Source: Pacificimonas pallii | Lineage (GTDB): Bacteria; Pseudomonadota; Alphaproteobacteria; Sphingomonadales; Sphingomonadaceae | Reading direction: 5' to 3' | Assembly (NCBI RefSeq): GCF_019204005.1 | Contig: NZ_JAGSPA010000001.1 | Span: 1-64,000, forward strand | Length of the DNA stretch: 64,000 nt | In this document: in pieces, positions 42,081 through 50,746 of the stretch | Layout: each line of letters starts with the position of its first letter | How positions within the stretch are numbered: the first letter of the stretch is position 1 | The notes under the pieces: model-generated | The model's database searches: none | What the model saw: only the letters and a program-made list of their open reading frames with translations | What the model was told of the DNA's origin: nothing | Made by a program: the position numbers and the translations under genes

Positions 42081-42914
42081 TCAAAGCCCCGGATACCGCA
42101 GCACAGCATCGCGGCCCGGCACATGGGGCTCGCCGCGAAACCGGTCGCCATTGCCAAAGCGCACCCGGCAGGTCTGCCAGCGCCGGTCACAGCCCTGCGT
42201 CAGACGCATGTCATCGCCGACCGACAACCCTGCCACCGCATCGTCGAAGATCAATATGTCGCCGTCGACCCTCGATATGCCAATATCGACCCCGGCAAGC
42301 GCGCCGGAAAGCGGACGCGCCACGCCGTATATATAAAGCCTCTCCGGATCGACGTCACTTACGCGCACCTGCGACTGATCGATGATCTCGGCGACAGTCA
42401 CATTCCGCCGCAGCGGTTTCAGGTCCACGCCGCAGCGTGCATCGCCCAGCCGTGCCCGGCATTCCGGTGTCGTCAGCTCCACCGGCACCCTCGACAGCAC
42501 GGTTTCGGCGGTTTCAAGCCGCGCCTCGAATGCCGCGCCGCGCTCGACAAGATCAGCCAGCGTCCCCGACATCAGGGTCAGCGCACCAGCTTCAGGGGCC
42601 GTCCAGTCGAGCAGCATCAGGCTTGCCCGCGCGCCGTCATAGCGCCCCGCCGCGATATCGACCGCCCGGATGGCGTCAGAGGACAGCACACCCGAAACGT
42701 CCAGCCCCTCAACATCCAGGCCGTCGGACTCGATCGTCGCCGATGGCACCATGCCGGGTGCCGGATGATAATCCATCCCGTCCCAGCGCACGGTGCGGTC
42801 ATGGGTCGTGAAGCCGAGCGCGATGCCGTCGGCACGGACCAGTCGCCACAGCCATGCAAGCGACGTCAGCGGCGCGTCCAGCGCAGCCGCAAGCCCTTCC
42901 GGAATGTCACGCAT
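42081..42914 (-). CDS. GTA DUF2163/phage BR0599-family protein (g13)
   Basis: 277 residues. Family segments: IPEGLAAALDAPLTSLAWLW at the N-terminus, GFTTHDRTVRWDGMDYHPAPG, LMSGTLADLVERGAAFEARL, and the C-terminal Cys-rich region (MRLTQGCDRRWQTCRVRFGN) with CRARLGDARCGVDLK before it. The cysteines recall the iron-sulphur or metal-binding site of tail-hub proteins. It begins directly after the g12 stop and belongs to the hub/baseplate module. Confidence 0.9.
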   Translation of the reverse strand: MRDIPEGLAAALDAPLTSLAWLWRLVRADGIALGFTTHDRTVRWDGMDYHPAPGMVPSATIESDGLDVEGLDVSGVLSSDAIRAVDIAAGRYDGARASLMLLDWTAPEAGALTLMSGTLADLVERGAAFEARLETAETVLSRVPVELTTPECRARLGDARCGVDLKPLRRNVTVAEIIDQSQVRVSDVDPERLYIYGVARPLSGALAGVDIGISRVDGDILIFDDAVAGLSVGDDMRLTQGCDRRWQTCRVRFGNGDRFRGEPHVPGRDAVLRYPGL

Positions 42915-45248
42915 CTATGCCTCGCGAACTTCGACCATGGGGACGGACGGCACTTCGCCAGCCCGCCACGCATTTAGCGAGATTTCCAGTCGGTCTTCGG
43001 CAAACCGCACCGGCACATCGAACAGGTAACCCGCCGACACCGCACCAGTCGGCGCATTATCGAAGCGCACGACACCGCCCGCCTCCAGGGTCCAGCCGAA
43101 CACTTCGCTACCGTCCACCGCCACCCGCGCGGTCCCGGCCTCTGGCCGTGTAATCCGGCGCAGCTCGGCATCCTCGCCGTCGCCATATCGCTTTAACAGT
43201 GGAAAATCCGTCCTAACGCCATCGCCAATTCCCAATAGCTGATCGCGCGCATCCAGACCGCCATCATCGCCCGATGAATGATCCAGCAAATCACGCAGAC
43301 GGAACCCATGCGCCTGCCCTCGCCGCGCACGGTAGAAACGCACCAGCGCGCTCAGATCCGCCTCCGACCGAATGCCAGGGCCCGCATCGTAGCGCAGGCG
43401 TCCCTGTGCCCAGACGATCGATCGCTGCTCATGGCCGGAAATGGTTTCTGCCACCTGCGTCAGAAATTCCGGCCCGCCGCTCGCCCCCTCGCCAAGGGCA
43501 ATCGGAAAGGCAACATCATGAAACGCATCCACATTCGTCTCCCCATCCATCGTGAAATAGGTAAAGCCATCGCGCCTGACCTGCGGCAGCGCCCAGACGA
43601 ACGTCTCGCGCACATCGCGCGCCAGCGCGCGCTCGGCAGCTTCTGCAATCACGGGCCAGCGGCCCCGCGCCTCTGCGGTCAGCACGAAGCCCGAAAAATA
43701 ATCCTGCGCCGCCGCTGGATATCCAAGTTCAGCCTCGATTGCCGCCACCGCCCGCCGCGATGCCCCGCGATCCTCCGCTAGCACGAAATCATAATCCTCC
43801 AGCTGCAGCACATCGAATGCCGGCGCGGCGAATTCCGCAGGCATATTGGCCATCTTCAGCCACGGCGCGTCTTCACGCAGCACCTGCGGCGCATAAAACA
43901 GCATTGCCGTCTTGGTGCCCGGCACGGCCGCCTTCACCGCGTCCATGACAGACAGCACGGACTGCCCCAGCTTCCCGCCGAGCCAGGCCACATAATTTGC
44001 CTGCGCCGCTGTCAGCGTCCCGGGCAAGTTCGTCAGCCGTACCGGCTCCGGACTGCCCGTCTCGGCGGTATAGGCGGCAACCGCCGCGTCATCGTAGAAG
44101 CAGGGCACCTGCCGGTCGCCAAAACCGGTCCACCACCACGGCTCGCCCACCTGAAACCAGCTTTCGCGGCCAGCAATTTGCGATATGCCCGCAAAGGCCG
44201 CCGCTACTGACTGTAACCACGCCATCGCATCACCATTGACCGGCGACAGCAGCGTTGACGGCGGTGCCCAGCCTGTCAGCGCGGGCGATCCGTCATGTGC
44301 CCGCTGCTTCCACTCTTCCGGCGCATAGGCATCGAACAGTTCGTAGCTTAGCGAGAAAATAATGGTCACGTCATCCGCAGCGGCCCGCGCCGCCAGGTCT
44401 TCCATCCATATTCGGCACGGCCCCACCAGCGGATCGCCCGCCGTGACAACCTTGAACCCCGCACCGCCCGCACGGGGTTCCAGCCGCATGAAGTGCGACA
44501 TGCCCACATATAGTGTCAGCCATTTGCGATAGCCGAGCGCCTGCACATTTCGCAGCAGCCGCTCCGGCGTCAGATGATAATCATCGTCATACCCCGTCGC
44601 GATGCGTAGCTTGTGCGGGGGGATGCAGGCATCGCCGATCCGGATTTTCGACCCCGAGCCTTCGCAGCGTATGCCCTCCAGCCAGACGGTCGCTTCTTCC
44701 GGCACGGTCAGCGGCGCATCGCTCCCGTCGAACCCTTCGGGCGTCAGACTGATGAACATCCGGTCGATATCGCCTGCGAAAACCTTATCGCCGCCGGGTT
44801 CGAAACCCGATCGCATATCGTCGAAATCAAGGACGATCTGCGCGTCCGTCACGCTTCCCGAGGCGTAATTCCACAAGCGCACATACCAGACCTGCGCTGC
44901 ACCCTCTGCATCCCGCCCCTCAATCGTCAGCACCGCGCCATTGGGGACGTCCAGCGGTTTGACATCGCCGACCGACCGCCAGCCAAAGGACAGCAGCATC
45001 CCGCGATAGTCCCGCCGCGTCTCGTAGCGCAGCAGCGGATGATCGACCTGATCCACACTGTCCCAGATCAGACCGCACAGATCGTCGCGCTTGTAATAGG
45101 CCAGATCGACGCGCAGGGAATCCGCCGCCGTCGTCGTTACGCTCGCCATCATTGGCCGCGGAAAATTCAGTGTCCAATGCGCCGCATCGAACCGCGCCAT
45201 CCAGTCCGTGCGCACCTGGTCACCCGGCCCCGCCAGATAATGCCCCAT
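42915..45248 (-). CDS. GTA distal tail protein: TIM-barrel-like region fused to DUF2460 (g12)
   Basis: 777 residues. Residues ~1-560 are a TIM-barrel-like, glycoside-hydrolase-resembling region (GDQVRTDWMARFDAAHWTLN, WLTLYVGMSHFMRLEPRAGG, IIFSLSYELFDAYAPEEWKQ, FQVGEPWWWTGF, DVLQLEDYDF). The last ~210 residues are the DUF2460 domain of GTA g12 (AFPIALGEGASGGPEFLTQV, GHEQRSIVWAQGRLRYDAGP, FRLRDLLDHSSGDD, GWTLEAGGVVRFDNAPTGAV). In RcGTA, DUF2460 stands alone (~210 residues) and the TIM barrel belongs to g15. A GGAGATATT site precedes the ATG. Its enzymatic activity, if any, is unknown. Confidence 0.87.
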   Translation of the reverse strand: MGHYLAGPGDQVRTDWMARFDAAHWTLNFPRPMMASVTTTAADSLRVDLAYYKRDDLCGLIWDSVDQVDHPLLRYETRRDYRGMLLSFGWRSVGDVKPLDVPNGAVLTIEGRDAEGAAQVWYVRLWNYASGSVTDAQIVLDFDDMRSGFEPGGDKVFAGDIDRMFISLTPEGFDGSDAPLTVPEEATVWLEGIRCEGSGSKIRIGDACIPPHKLRIATGYDDDYHLTPERLLRNVQALGYRKWLTLYVGMSHFMRLEPRAGGAGFKVVTAGDPLVGPCRIWMEDLAARAAADDVTIIFSLSYELFDAYAPEEWKQRAHDGSPALTGWAPPSTLLSPVNGDAMAWLQSVAAAFAGISQIAGRESWFQVGEPWWWTGFGDRQVPCFYDDAAVAAYTAETGSPEPVRLTNLPGTLTAAQANYVAWLGGKLGQSVLSVMDAVKAAVPGTKTAMLFYAPQVLREDAPWLKMANMPAEFAAPAFDVLQLEDYDFVLAEDRGASRRAVAAIEAELGYPAAAQDYFSGFVLTAEARGRWPVIAEAAERALARDVRETFVWALPQVRRDGFTYFTMDGETNVDAFHDVAFPIALGEGASGGPEFLTQVAETISGHEQRSIVWAQGRLRYDAGPGIRSEADLSALVRFYRARRGQAHGFRLRDLLDHSSGDDGGLDARDQLLGIGDGVRTDFPLLKRYGDGEDAELRRITRPEAGTARVAVDGSEVFGWTLEAGGVVRFDNAPTGAVSAGYLFDVPVRFAEDRLEISLNAWRAGEVPSVPMVEVREA

Positions 45249-45349
45249 CCAATATCTCCCAGATAAATCCCCTTCCCGATAGGCAGGGGCAGCGGCGGGA
45301 TATGGGCGCGAGCGGGCACAAAGCCTACGCGCGCCAGCGCTCCCGCTTC

Positions 45350-45919
45350 CTATGCCCGGCTCAACGCCCGCTGCACCGCGCGCGCGACCTGCCGGCCGCT
45401 TTTCGCCATCAGCTCGGGTGACTGAGCCGCGCCGCCCGTTACGTTGACGTTGATCGTCACCGGCCCCCGCCCCGTTCCGGCGGCCATTCCGGTTTCGATC
45501 CGGCCACTCGCCGTCGGTACGAACAGCTCCGGCCCGCGCTCGCCCACCATATAGGCTTGGCCCGGCGCGACCGGTCCGCCCGTCGCACGCCCGGGGGCAC
45601 CCGCAAAGGCGAGCACCACGCTCGACAACAGGCCGGACAGCCCGCCGCCGCCGGAACCGCCGCCAAAGCCGCCCGACGCCTTCAGCTGCGCCTGCAGGAT
45701 CGCGTCCAGCACGCCCAGCGCTGTCCGTTTCAGATCTTCAAACCCGAACTTTCCGGTCTGGATGAAACGCGATAATGACCGCTCCATCACGCGTCCGGCA
45801 CGGTCCGCGCCGGCGGAAAGCGGCCCTTCCAGCGACCCGCGCATCGTCTCGATATCCTGCGCAAAGCCCTGGGTGTCAGCCCTGACTTTCAGGACAAGTA
45901 CGTCCAGTTCCTCATCCAT
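45350..45919 (-). CDS. GTA tail tape-measure protein (g11)
   Basis: 189 residues. Family traits: a start with DEELDVLVLKVRADTQGFAQ, helical middle (DIETMRGSLEGPLSAGADRA), a Gly-rich turn, a short hydrophobic stretch (LSGLLSSVVLAFAGAPG) and a C-terminus GGPVAPGQAYMVGERGPELF plus VPTASGRI typical of phage lambda H-like C-termini. Tail length scales with this protein, so the tail should be short. It overlaps the upstream chaperone by eight bases. A 101-base gap separates it from g12. Confidence 0.88.
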   Translation of the reverse strand: MDEELDVLVLKVRADTQGFAQDIETMRGSLEGPLSAGADRAGRVMERSLSRFIQTGKFGFEDLKRTALGVLDAILQAQLKASGGFGGGSGGGGLSGLLSSVVLAFAGAPGRATGGPVAPGQAYMVGERGPELFVPTASGRIETGMAAGTGRGPVTINVNVTGGAAQSPELMAKSGRQVARAVQRALSRA

Positions 45920-46106
45920 TCCCGGCCTCCATCAGTGCCCGCATTTCGCTCATGGTCACCGGCCGCTCATCCTCGCGCGGCAGCACCCCCTCCAGCGCCA
46001 GGATCAGGTCCGTCGGCGTCGCCTCCCAAAACGCGGACGGCGACCAGCCCAGCCGCCCGCAGGCCAGGCCGCACGCCGTCCGGGCGCTTTTTTGAAATTG
46101 CGTCAT
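45912..46106 (-). CDS. GTA tail-assembly chaperone (g10.1-like)
   Basis: 64 residues: FQKSARTACGLACGRLGWSP then SAFWEATPTDLILALEGVLP, the AFW..TP.E/DL pattern of small phage_TAC proteins between the tail tube and tape-measure genes. It is probably a chaperone that coats the tape measure during tail assembly, made together with the g10-like protein it overlaps by four bases. Confidence 0.85.
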   Translation of the reverse strand: MTQFQKSARTACGLACGRLGWSPSAFWEATPTDLILALEGVLPREDERPVTMSEMRALMEAGNG

Positions 46107-46405
46107 CGCCCTGCCAGGATCTGCGTCAGCAGCGCCTTCAGCGCAGGCGTCGCACCGGCCAGCCCGCCCTCGATCAGGGCTTCCGAAAACCGGTCACGAT
46201 CCTCTGCGAACCCGCAGGAGCAATGCCAGAACAGCGCTGCCATTTCGGTCAGCCTCAATTCCCCCGCCGCGGCCCGTTCGACCAGGCCGAATAGCGGCCC
46301 CAGTTCCGCCTCCGCCGCACAAAGCGCGGAAAAACTCGGTCGTAACAGGACATCCGTCCCGCCCAGTTCCAGCAGCGCCTCGCCGCGCACCGGATTTGGC
46401 GTCAT
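46103..46405 (-). CDS. GTA gp10-family tail-assembly protein
   Basis: 100 residues. The N-terminus NPVRGEALLELGGTDVLLRP and SFSALCAAEAELG is the GTA_gp10 family pattern; the rest is helical. It starts inside the tail-tube stop and ends inside the g10.1 start, so all three are translated together. With g10.1 it likely makes the G/G-T-like chaperone pair. Confidence 0.9.
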   Translation of the reverse strand: MTPNPVRGEALLELGGTDVLLRPSFSALCAAEAELGPLFGLVERAAAGELRLTEMAALFWHCSCGFAEDRDRFSEALIEGGLAGATPALKALLTQILAGR

Positions 46406-46809
46406 GCCGCGACCACCGGTCCGGCGCTTTCCAGGCTCAGCGTGTAGGTGCGCTCGCCGCCAAAATCCCCGGCATAGTCCAGCCGCGTGACCAGAAACGG
46501 GCCCGTCACCGTCTCTCCGCTTTCGAATGACAGCTGATAATCCGCGACCATGCCGCCCAGGGCATGCGCCTTTAACCGCCCCTCGGCGGCCGAGCCATTG
46601 AAGACGCCCGCCCCCGATACGCTGATCGCCCGTGTCCCCGCTTCCGACAATATCTCCCGCCAGCCGCCGGAACCCTTATTGGTGGTCACCACGGCATCCG
46701 TGGCTATCGACATCTGCGTCGTCCTCAGCCCCGCGACCGTCTCGAAACTGATGGGATCGCCCCCGTCCGACAGTCGCAGCAGAAACGCGCTTCCCTTTTC
46801 AGCACCCAT
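46402..46809 (-). CDS. GTA major tail tube protein (g9)
   Basis: 135 residues matching the TP901-1-like tail-tube family: EKGSAFLLRLSDGGDPISFE, VAGLRTTQMSIATDAVVTTN, GWREILSEAGTRAISVSGAG and FLVTRLDYAGDFGGERTYTL ending SLESAG. It forms the stacked rings of the non-contractile tail. It follows the DUF3168 gene by 12 bases. Confidence 0.93.
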   Translation of the reverse strand: MGAEKGSAFLLRLSDGGDPISFETVAGLRTTQMSIATDAVVTTNKGSGGWREILSEAGTRAISVSGAGVFNGSAAEGRLKAHALGGMVADYQLSFESGETVTGPFLVTRLDYAGDFGGERTYTLSLESAGPVVAA

Positions 46810-46821
46810 GATTTTGTCTCC

Positions 46822-47226
46822 TCAATTGATTGCTTCGGTGGGTTCCAGCAGCGCCTCGAACTCAAGCTCGCCCCGCAGCATGCCGTCATTCGGCGCGCGC
46901 CGCGTGAACCCGCGCAGAAAGCGCAGTGCCACCACACGCGCCAAACCGAGATCGGCGGAAAGTCCAAGCACCGCGCTTTCCGCCGCCGCCATCGCGGCCT
47001 TCACCGGCGAAACCGCACTGCCCCGCGCCCACAGCGTCACCGTAAATCTGTGCCGCCGCAGCGCCGCCGCCTTACCGCCCGCCTCCAGGATCAGGTCGGG
47101 TCCGATGGAAATATAGGGCGCGGTCTCATTTGCGGTCGGCCCGTCCACGACTGTCCAGTCCGTCAGCGCCGCACTTTCCGACAGTGCCCGCCGCACGGCG
47201 ACCTGCAACTCATATCCACCGATCAT
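46822..47226 (-). CDS. GTA DUF3168 tail-terminator protein (g8)
   Basis: 134 residues from the ATG at 47226. ELQVAVRRALSESAALTDWT, APYISIGPDLILEAG and HRFTVTLWARGSAVSPVKAA are DUF3168 features. The family sits at the head-proximal end of the tail tube in siphophages. It overlaps the preceding small gene by four bases. Confidence 0.9.
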   Translation of the reverse strand: MIGGYELQVAVRRALSESAALTDWTVVDGPTANETAPYISIGPDLILEAGGKAAALRRHRFTVTLWARGSAVSPVKAAMAAAESAVLGLSADLGLARVVALRFLRGFTRRAPNDGMLRGELEFEALLEPTEAIN

Positions 47227-47450
47227 CGCAGCGCCTCCTTTGCCCACGCCGCCAGCCACCGCAGCCGCCCGTCGCGCTGCGCAGCCTCCCGCGATGCCGT
47301 CACCCTGACCTCATCATATTCGGCGGCGGCACCAATGCCGCCTTCTCCCAACCGCACGGCGATCCTGCGCGCGATATCGGCTTTGGCCCGTTGCGCCCGG
47401 CGCTTTCCGACGTCCAGCAGGGGCGCAAGAACCGGTCCTGCGCCGATCAT
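47223..47450 (-). CDS. Small GTA head-tail joining protein
   Basis: 75 residues, Arg/Ala-rich and mostly helical (PVLAPLLDVGKRRAQRAKAD). It lies exactly between the head-closure and DUF3168 genes with four-base overlaps on both sides, the slot of HK97 gp10-type tail-completion proteins, but it is shorter than those. I do not recognise a family. The overlaps argue strongly that it is translated. Confidence 0.7.
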   Translation of the reverse strand: MIGAGPVLAPLLDVGKRRAQRAKADIARRIAVRLGEGGIGAAAEYDEVRVTASREAAQRDGRLRWLAAWAKEALR

Positions 47451-47767
47451 GACAGCCGCTCCATCAGCAGGTCCTGGCGCTCCATAAGGCGCGGATCCGC
47501 TATGACGCTCACCACATCATACGCGGCATCCCGCCAATGCAGTCGGTCCCCGACGTGCACGCCCGCACCGGCGCGCAGGGTGACTTTCCATCTCTCCGCC
47601 TGCGCGCGACGTTCGCCCCGAACGCCAATGCGCGGTCGTTCAGGAACGATCGCCGCCCACAGCTCTTCTCCCTCGACAAAAGCGGTCGGTGCGCCCGCCG
47701 CGTCCCGGTCACCCGGCAGCAAATGCGTCACCCGCTCCCGCATCGCGCCCGCCAGCTCGTCGCTCAT
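47447..47767 (-). CDS. GTA head-closure/head-tail adaptor protein (g7)
   Basis: 106 residues from the ATG at 47767, which overlaps the connector stop (ATGA). RERVTHLLPGDRDAAGAPTA, EELWAAIVPER and the C-terminal HVGDRLHWRDAAYDVVSVIA match the phage head-tail joining (SPP1 gp16/HK97 adaptor) beta-barrel family. It closes the portal after packaging and docks the tail. Confidence 0.87.
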   Translation of the reverse strand: MSDELAGAMRERVTHLLPGDRDAAGAPTAFVEGEELWAAIVPERPRIGVRGERRAQAERWKVTLRAGAGVHVGDRLHWRDAAYDVVSVIADPRLMERQDLLMERLS

Positions 47768-48300
47768 GACAGGCGCATCCGGCGCCACGGACGCCACAGC
47801 GCCGCGATGGCCGCGGGCGGGCCCGCATCATCCGCACCGTCGCGATGCGCATAAAGATGCGCGACCAGCCGGATAATCCCCTGCCGCACCGCCTCGGGCA
47901 GGTCGTTCCAGTCTGCGGCCAGTCCCGCCTCGATGGTCAGCCGCGCCCTGACGCGCTCCGTATCCGGGGCAACCCGCACCCAGCCATCGCCGCAGAAATC
48001 AATCTGCGTTTCAATCTCCTCGACAGGCAGCGGCGTCTCCGTACCCGCGGCGTCAATCGACACACCGGTGACCAGCCGCTTCATCGGCGTCGCCGCAATG
48101 CGGTGCCAACAGCCATCGGCGGGCACCTGCTCTGTCCGTTCACTCGCCAGCGCCACCTGCCCGGTAAACTGCTCGCACAGGTTCGTCGCCGTCCGCAGCA
48201 GCCCGGCGATCAACGCGTCGTCCGCGATCGTCTCCACGCGCAGATAGGCTTTGACTTCGTTCAGGCTGACAGCCGCCGCCGCATTCCCCGCGCCGCTCAT
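47764..48300 (-). CDS. GTA gp6-like head-tail connector
   Basis: 178 residues. LNEVKAYLRVETIADDALIA followed by GLLRTATNLCEQFTGQ is the start of the phage connector (DnaT/gp6-like) family; the C-terminus DLPEAVRQGIIRLVAHLYAH closes it. It forms a ring under the portal. It overlaps the phage-like gene upstream (48297) and g7 downstream, so the inserted gene block is tied into the same operon. Confidence 0.92.
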   Translation of the reverse strand: MSGAGNAAAAVSLNEVKAYLRVETIADDALIAGLLRTATNLCEQFTGQVALASERTEQVPADGCWHRIAATPMKRLVTGVSIDAAGTETPLPVEEIETQIDFCGDGWVRVAPDTERVRARLTIEAGLAADWNDLPEAVRQGIIRLVAHLYAHRDGADDAGPPAAIAALWRPWRRMRLS

Positions 48301-48578
48301 CGCTCTTCAATCCTGATCGTCAGCGTGCGCGTATCCCGCCGCCCATCCGACAGCGTGACGTCGTTCGCCACGCGGTACACATGCCCCTCACAGCCGCCCA
48401 TAAGGGTCGCTGCCGTGCGCTGCGGTCCCGTCACGGTCACGCCCACGACCAGTCCGTCCGGCTCCTCCGGCTCGATACGCCACGCACTCGCGGTGACCGT
48501 TTCTCCGTCCAGATATCCCGCGCTCCAGTCGACCGCATAGTCGATCTCCGACGCCGGACTTTTCAGGTAAAAGCCCAT
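48297..48578 (-). CDS. Phage fibre/tail adaptor-like protein inserted in the GTA
   Basis: 93 residues: YLKSPASEIDYAVDWSAGYL, DGETVTASAWRIEPEEPDGL and the C-terminal TLSDGRRDTRTLTIRIEER. This pattern (K-P start, DY..DW, GETI..., R-TLTI-ER end) is common in small proteins next to fibre genes of siphophages and has a beta-sandwich look. It is not part of the RcGTA gene set. It has a GGGAG ribosome site and sits between the esterase gene and the connector. Confidence 0.72.
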   Translation of the reverse strand: MGFYLKSPASEIDYAVDWSAGYLDGETVTASAWRIEPEEPDGLVVGVTVTGPQRTAATLMGGCEGHVYRVANDVTLSDGRRDTRTLTIRIEER

Positions 48579-48604
48579 AAACTCGCTCCCGATTTTCGAA
48601 AAAT

Positions 48605-50746
48605 TCAGCTGCCGAAAATTCGCAATGTCCGGCGGTCCCGCTCAGGCCGCAGCACACGGCCCGTCCGGCTTCGCGGCAGGCCCGTTCCCCGTGCCGCCAC
48701 GCGCGCGCCGCGTGTCGCGATGCTCATGCGCAAAGAGGCTGGCGCGATCGCCGCGACCGGCACGGCCGCTTCCGACACACCGACATATTCAGGTTCGGCC
48801 GCGAACCCGGCATCATCGACCAGCGCGGCATTGGGATCGGGCGCCCCCGCCATATAGCGCACGCTGCGGACGCCCGCTCCTGCCGCCGCATGCGTCAGCC
48901 TTACCGTATCGCCGTCCGTCACCGTGACGTCACTGATCGCCAGTACTGACGCAAAACCGTCCACGGAAACGCCAAAGCCCGTGGCCCCGCCAGCAGGCGA
49001 CAGCGCCGAGCCAGCGGCATGTGCAAAGGTCACATCCGTCTGCGTTGTGCTGATTCTCGATGTCGCGGCGATTTCAGGTCCCGCATCGACAACCCCCGCG
49101 CCGCCCAGAATATTTGCCACCGCCAGACCCGCGCGCGTCCCCATGACTGCGTAGCCAGGCCCATCCAGATGCAGCCCGTCGATCATGTTCGCGGTCAGGT
49201 CCGGGCTGTGTGCCGTCACGAAATTCTGCGGATCGTCGGCGATGAATTCATATTGCGCCTGCCGCACCGCGCGCAGCCCGCTTTTGTCCTTGCCCGCGTT
49301 TGACGGGTACAGCACCGGTACCGCGATCAGCCTCACGTCCGCACGACCCAGATCGCGCCGCAGGTTCCGCCCCAGATTGGCCAGCGCAGTCCGGTACGCA
49401 GGCCCGCCCAGCTCGTCGTCCGCTTCGCCCTGGTTCCACAGCACGCCGATGATCCCGGCATTGCCGCCGAAGACACGCAGCTGGTTGTAATTCGGCGCGG
49501 GATCAGCCGGATCATCGCCATTCCAAGCGGAGATCGCGGTTCCCGCCACGGCTCTTGGCATCAGGGTCAGCGGCATGCCCGTCGCTTTCGTGAAGGCGTT
49601 CACGAACGCAATCGCGCCGTTCCCCACCACCGGATCCGCGGCGGATGCACTGCCATTCTGCTTCAGCCCGCCCAGCACCGTCAGGGCGGGCGGATCGCCA
49701 TAGGTTCCTGTCCAGCGCTGCATGTTCGACTGACCGGCCAGCGCCAGAACAGGCCCCACCCCAAAGCCGCCCGTTGTCCCTGTGACGCTGATATCGTTCG
49801 AAAAGCGCACTTCCGCCCGGTATGTCCCGGCAATTGCCCGCCCGCCGCCTTCGGGCACATTGGACACATTCGCGCTGAACGTGCCCCCTGTCGGCGCGGC
49901 TACTAGTACCTGCCAGTCATGTCCGGCAAGCGCCGCGCCGCCGGGCCCGCCATTGCCATCGTCATCGTCGACCAGCCTGTATTCGATCGCCGGCGGATTG
50001 CCGACATAGCTGCCTGCCAGGGCAACCGTCCCCCGCCGCGTGACAGGGTCGGAGCGCACGATGGTGCCGGTTGCCGTCTCATTCGCCACATTGATCTGGT
50101 CGGCGGGCGGCGCGGCCGCCACTGGAAACGCGGTCATAGCCATCGCGGCTCGTGCGACACGGATTGGCGACCAGCCCTGCTGCGCGTCACCGCCTGCACC
50201 GACATCCGCGGCACCGACACGGTAATCCATGGTATAGACCCGGTCCGCCGCCAGAACCTGCTGACCGTCCATCGGCTGCGGGTCTTCATCGTCGTCAAAC
50301 TGGACATAAAAGGACAGCGTCTTGCTGTCTTCGGCCAGCCCGGTCAGCGCTGTGGTCAGTTCCGTGCCGCTATCGCCGGGATTGCTCACCGCCGTCGCAA
50401 ACGGCACCCCGCCGCCCAGTGCGTCCACATCGACGCCGCCCAGCGTAAGGATCGTAAAGCATGGCCGCGATCCACTCGTATTCCCGCGCAGGATCGACAC
50501 ATCGACCGCGCTGGTGCCCGGCGAAGGCAGATAGAAAATGCCCGCAGTGACCTGCGACGCGCTATCATTCTTGGCGACGCCAGCCACGAAAATCGTACTG
50601 CCGTCGACAGTCGCGCCCGTGACGCCGCCGTCCACATTCTTGTAGTGCCCGCCGCAGACGACCAGCACGGCACCCGCAACATCGGCGGGATTATAGCTGG
50701 TAACCTCAGCGTTACCGTGGACGACATTATGAATGGTGATCGTCAT
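48605..50746 (-). CDS. Large phage-like structural protein with SGNH/sialate O-acetylesterase domain
   Basis: 713 residues. Residues ~1-330 are beta-rich, phage-fibre-like repeats (GAVLVVCGGHYKNVDG, TLSFYVQFDDDEDPQ). Residues ~333-560 are an SGNH hydrolase of the SASA type: LALAGQSNMQRW (Ser340 nucleophile), IIGVLWNQGEADDE (block with Gln/Glu) and MIDGLHLDGPGYAVMG (Asp523, His526). The triad is complete. The last ~150 residues are beta-rich with a basic end. Such enzymes remove O-acetyl groups from sugars. It starts in an ATGA overlap with the preceding gene, between capsid and connector genes, where RcGTA has no such gene. It may decorate the head or tail. Confidence 0.8.
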   Translation of the reverse strand: MTITIHNVVHGNAEVTSYNPADVAGAVLVVCGGHYKNVDGGVTGATVDGSTIFVAGVAKNDSASQVTAGIFYLPSPGTSAVDVSILRGNTSGSRPCFTILTLGGVDVDALGGGVPFATAVSNPGDSGTELTTALTGLAEDSKTLSFYVQFDDDEDPQPMDGQQVLAADRVYTMDYRVGAADVGAGGDAQQGWSPIRVARAAMAMTAFPVAAAPPADQINVANETATGTIVRSDPVTRRGTVALAGSYVGNPPAIEYRLVDDDDGNGGPGGAALAGHDWQVLVAAPTGGTFSANVSNVPEGGGRAIAGTYRAEVRFSNDISVTGTTGGFGVGPVLALAGQSNMQRWTGTYGDPPALTVLGGLKQNGSASAADPVVGNGAIAFVNAFTKATGMPLTLMPRAVAGTAISAWNGDDPADPAPNYNQLRVFGGNAGIIGVLWNQGEADDELGGPAYRTALANLGRNLRRDLGRADVRLIAVPVLYPSNAGKDKSGLRAVRQAQYEFIADDPQNFVTAHSPDLTANMIDGLHLDGPGYAVMGTRAGLAVANILGGAGVVDAGPEIAATSRISTTQTDVTFAHAAGSALSPAGGATGFGVSVDGFASVLAISDVTVTDGDTVRLTHAAAGAGVRSVRYMAGAPDPNAALVDDAGFAAEPEYVGVSEAAVPVAAIAPASLRMSIATRGARVAARGTGLPRSRTGRVLRPERDRRTLRIFGS

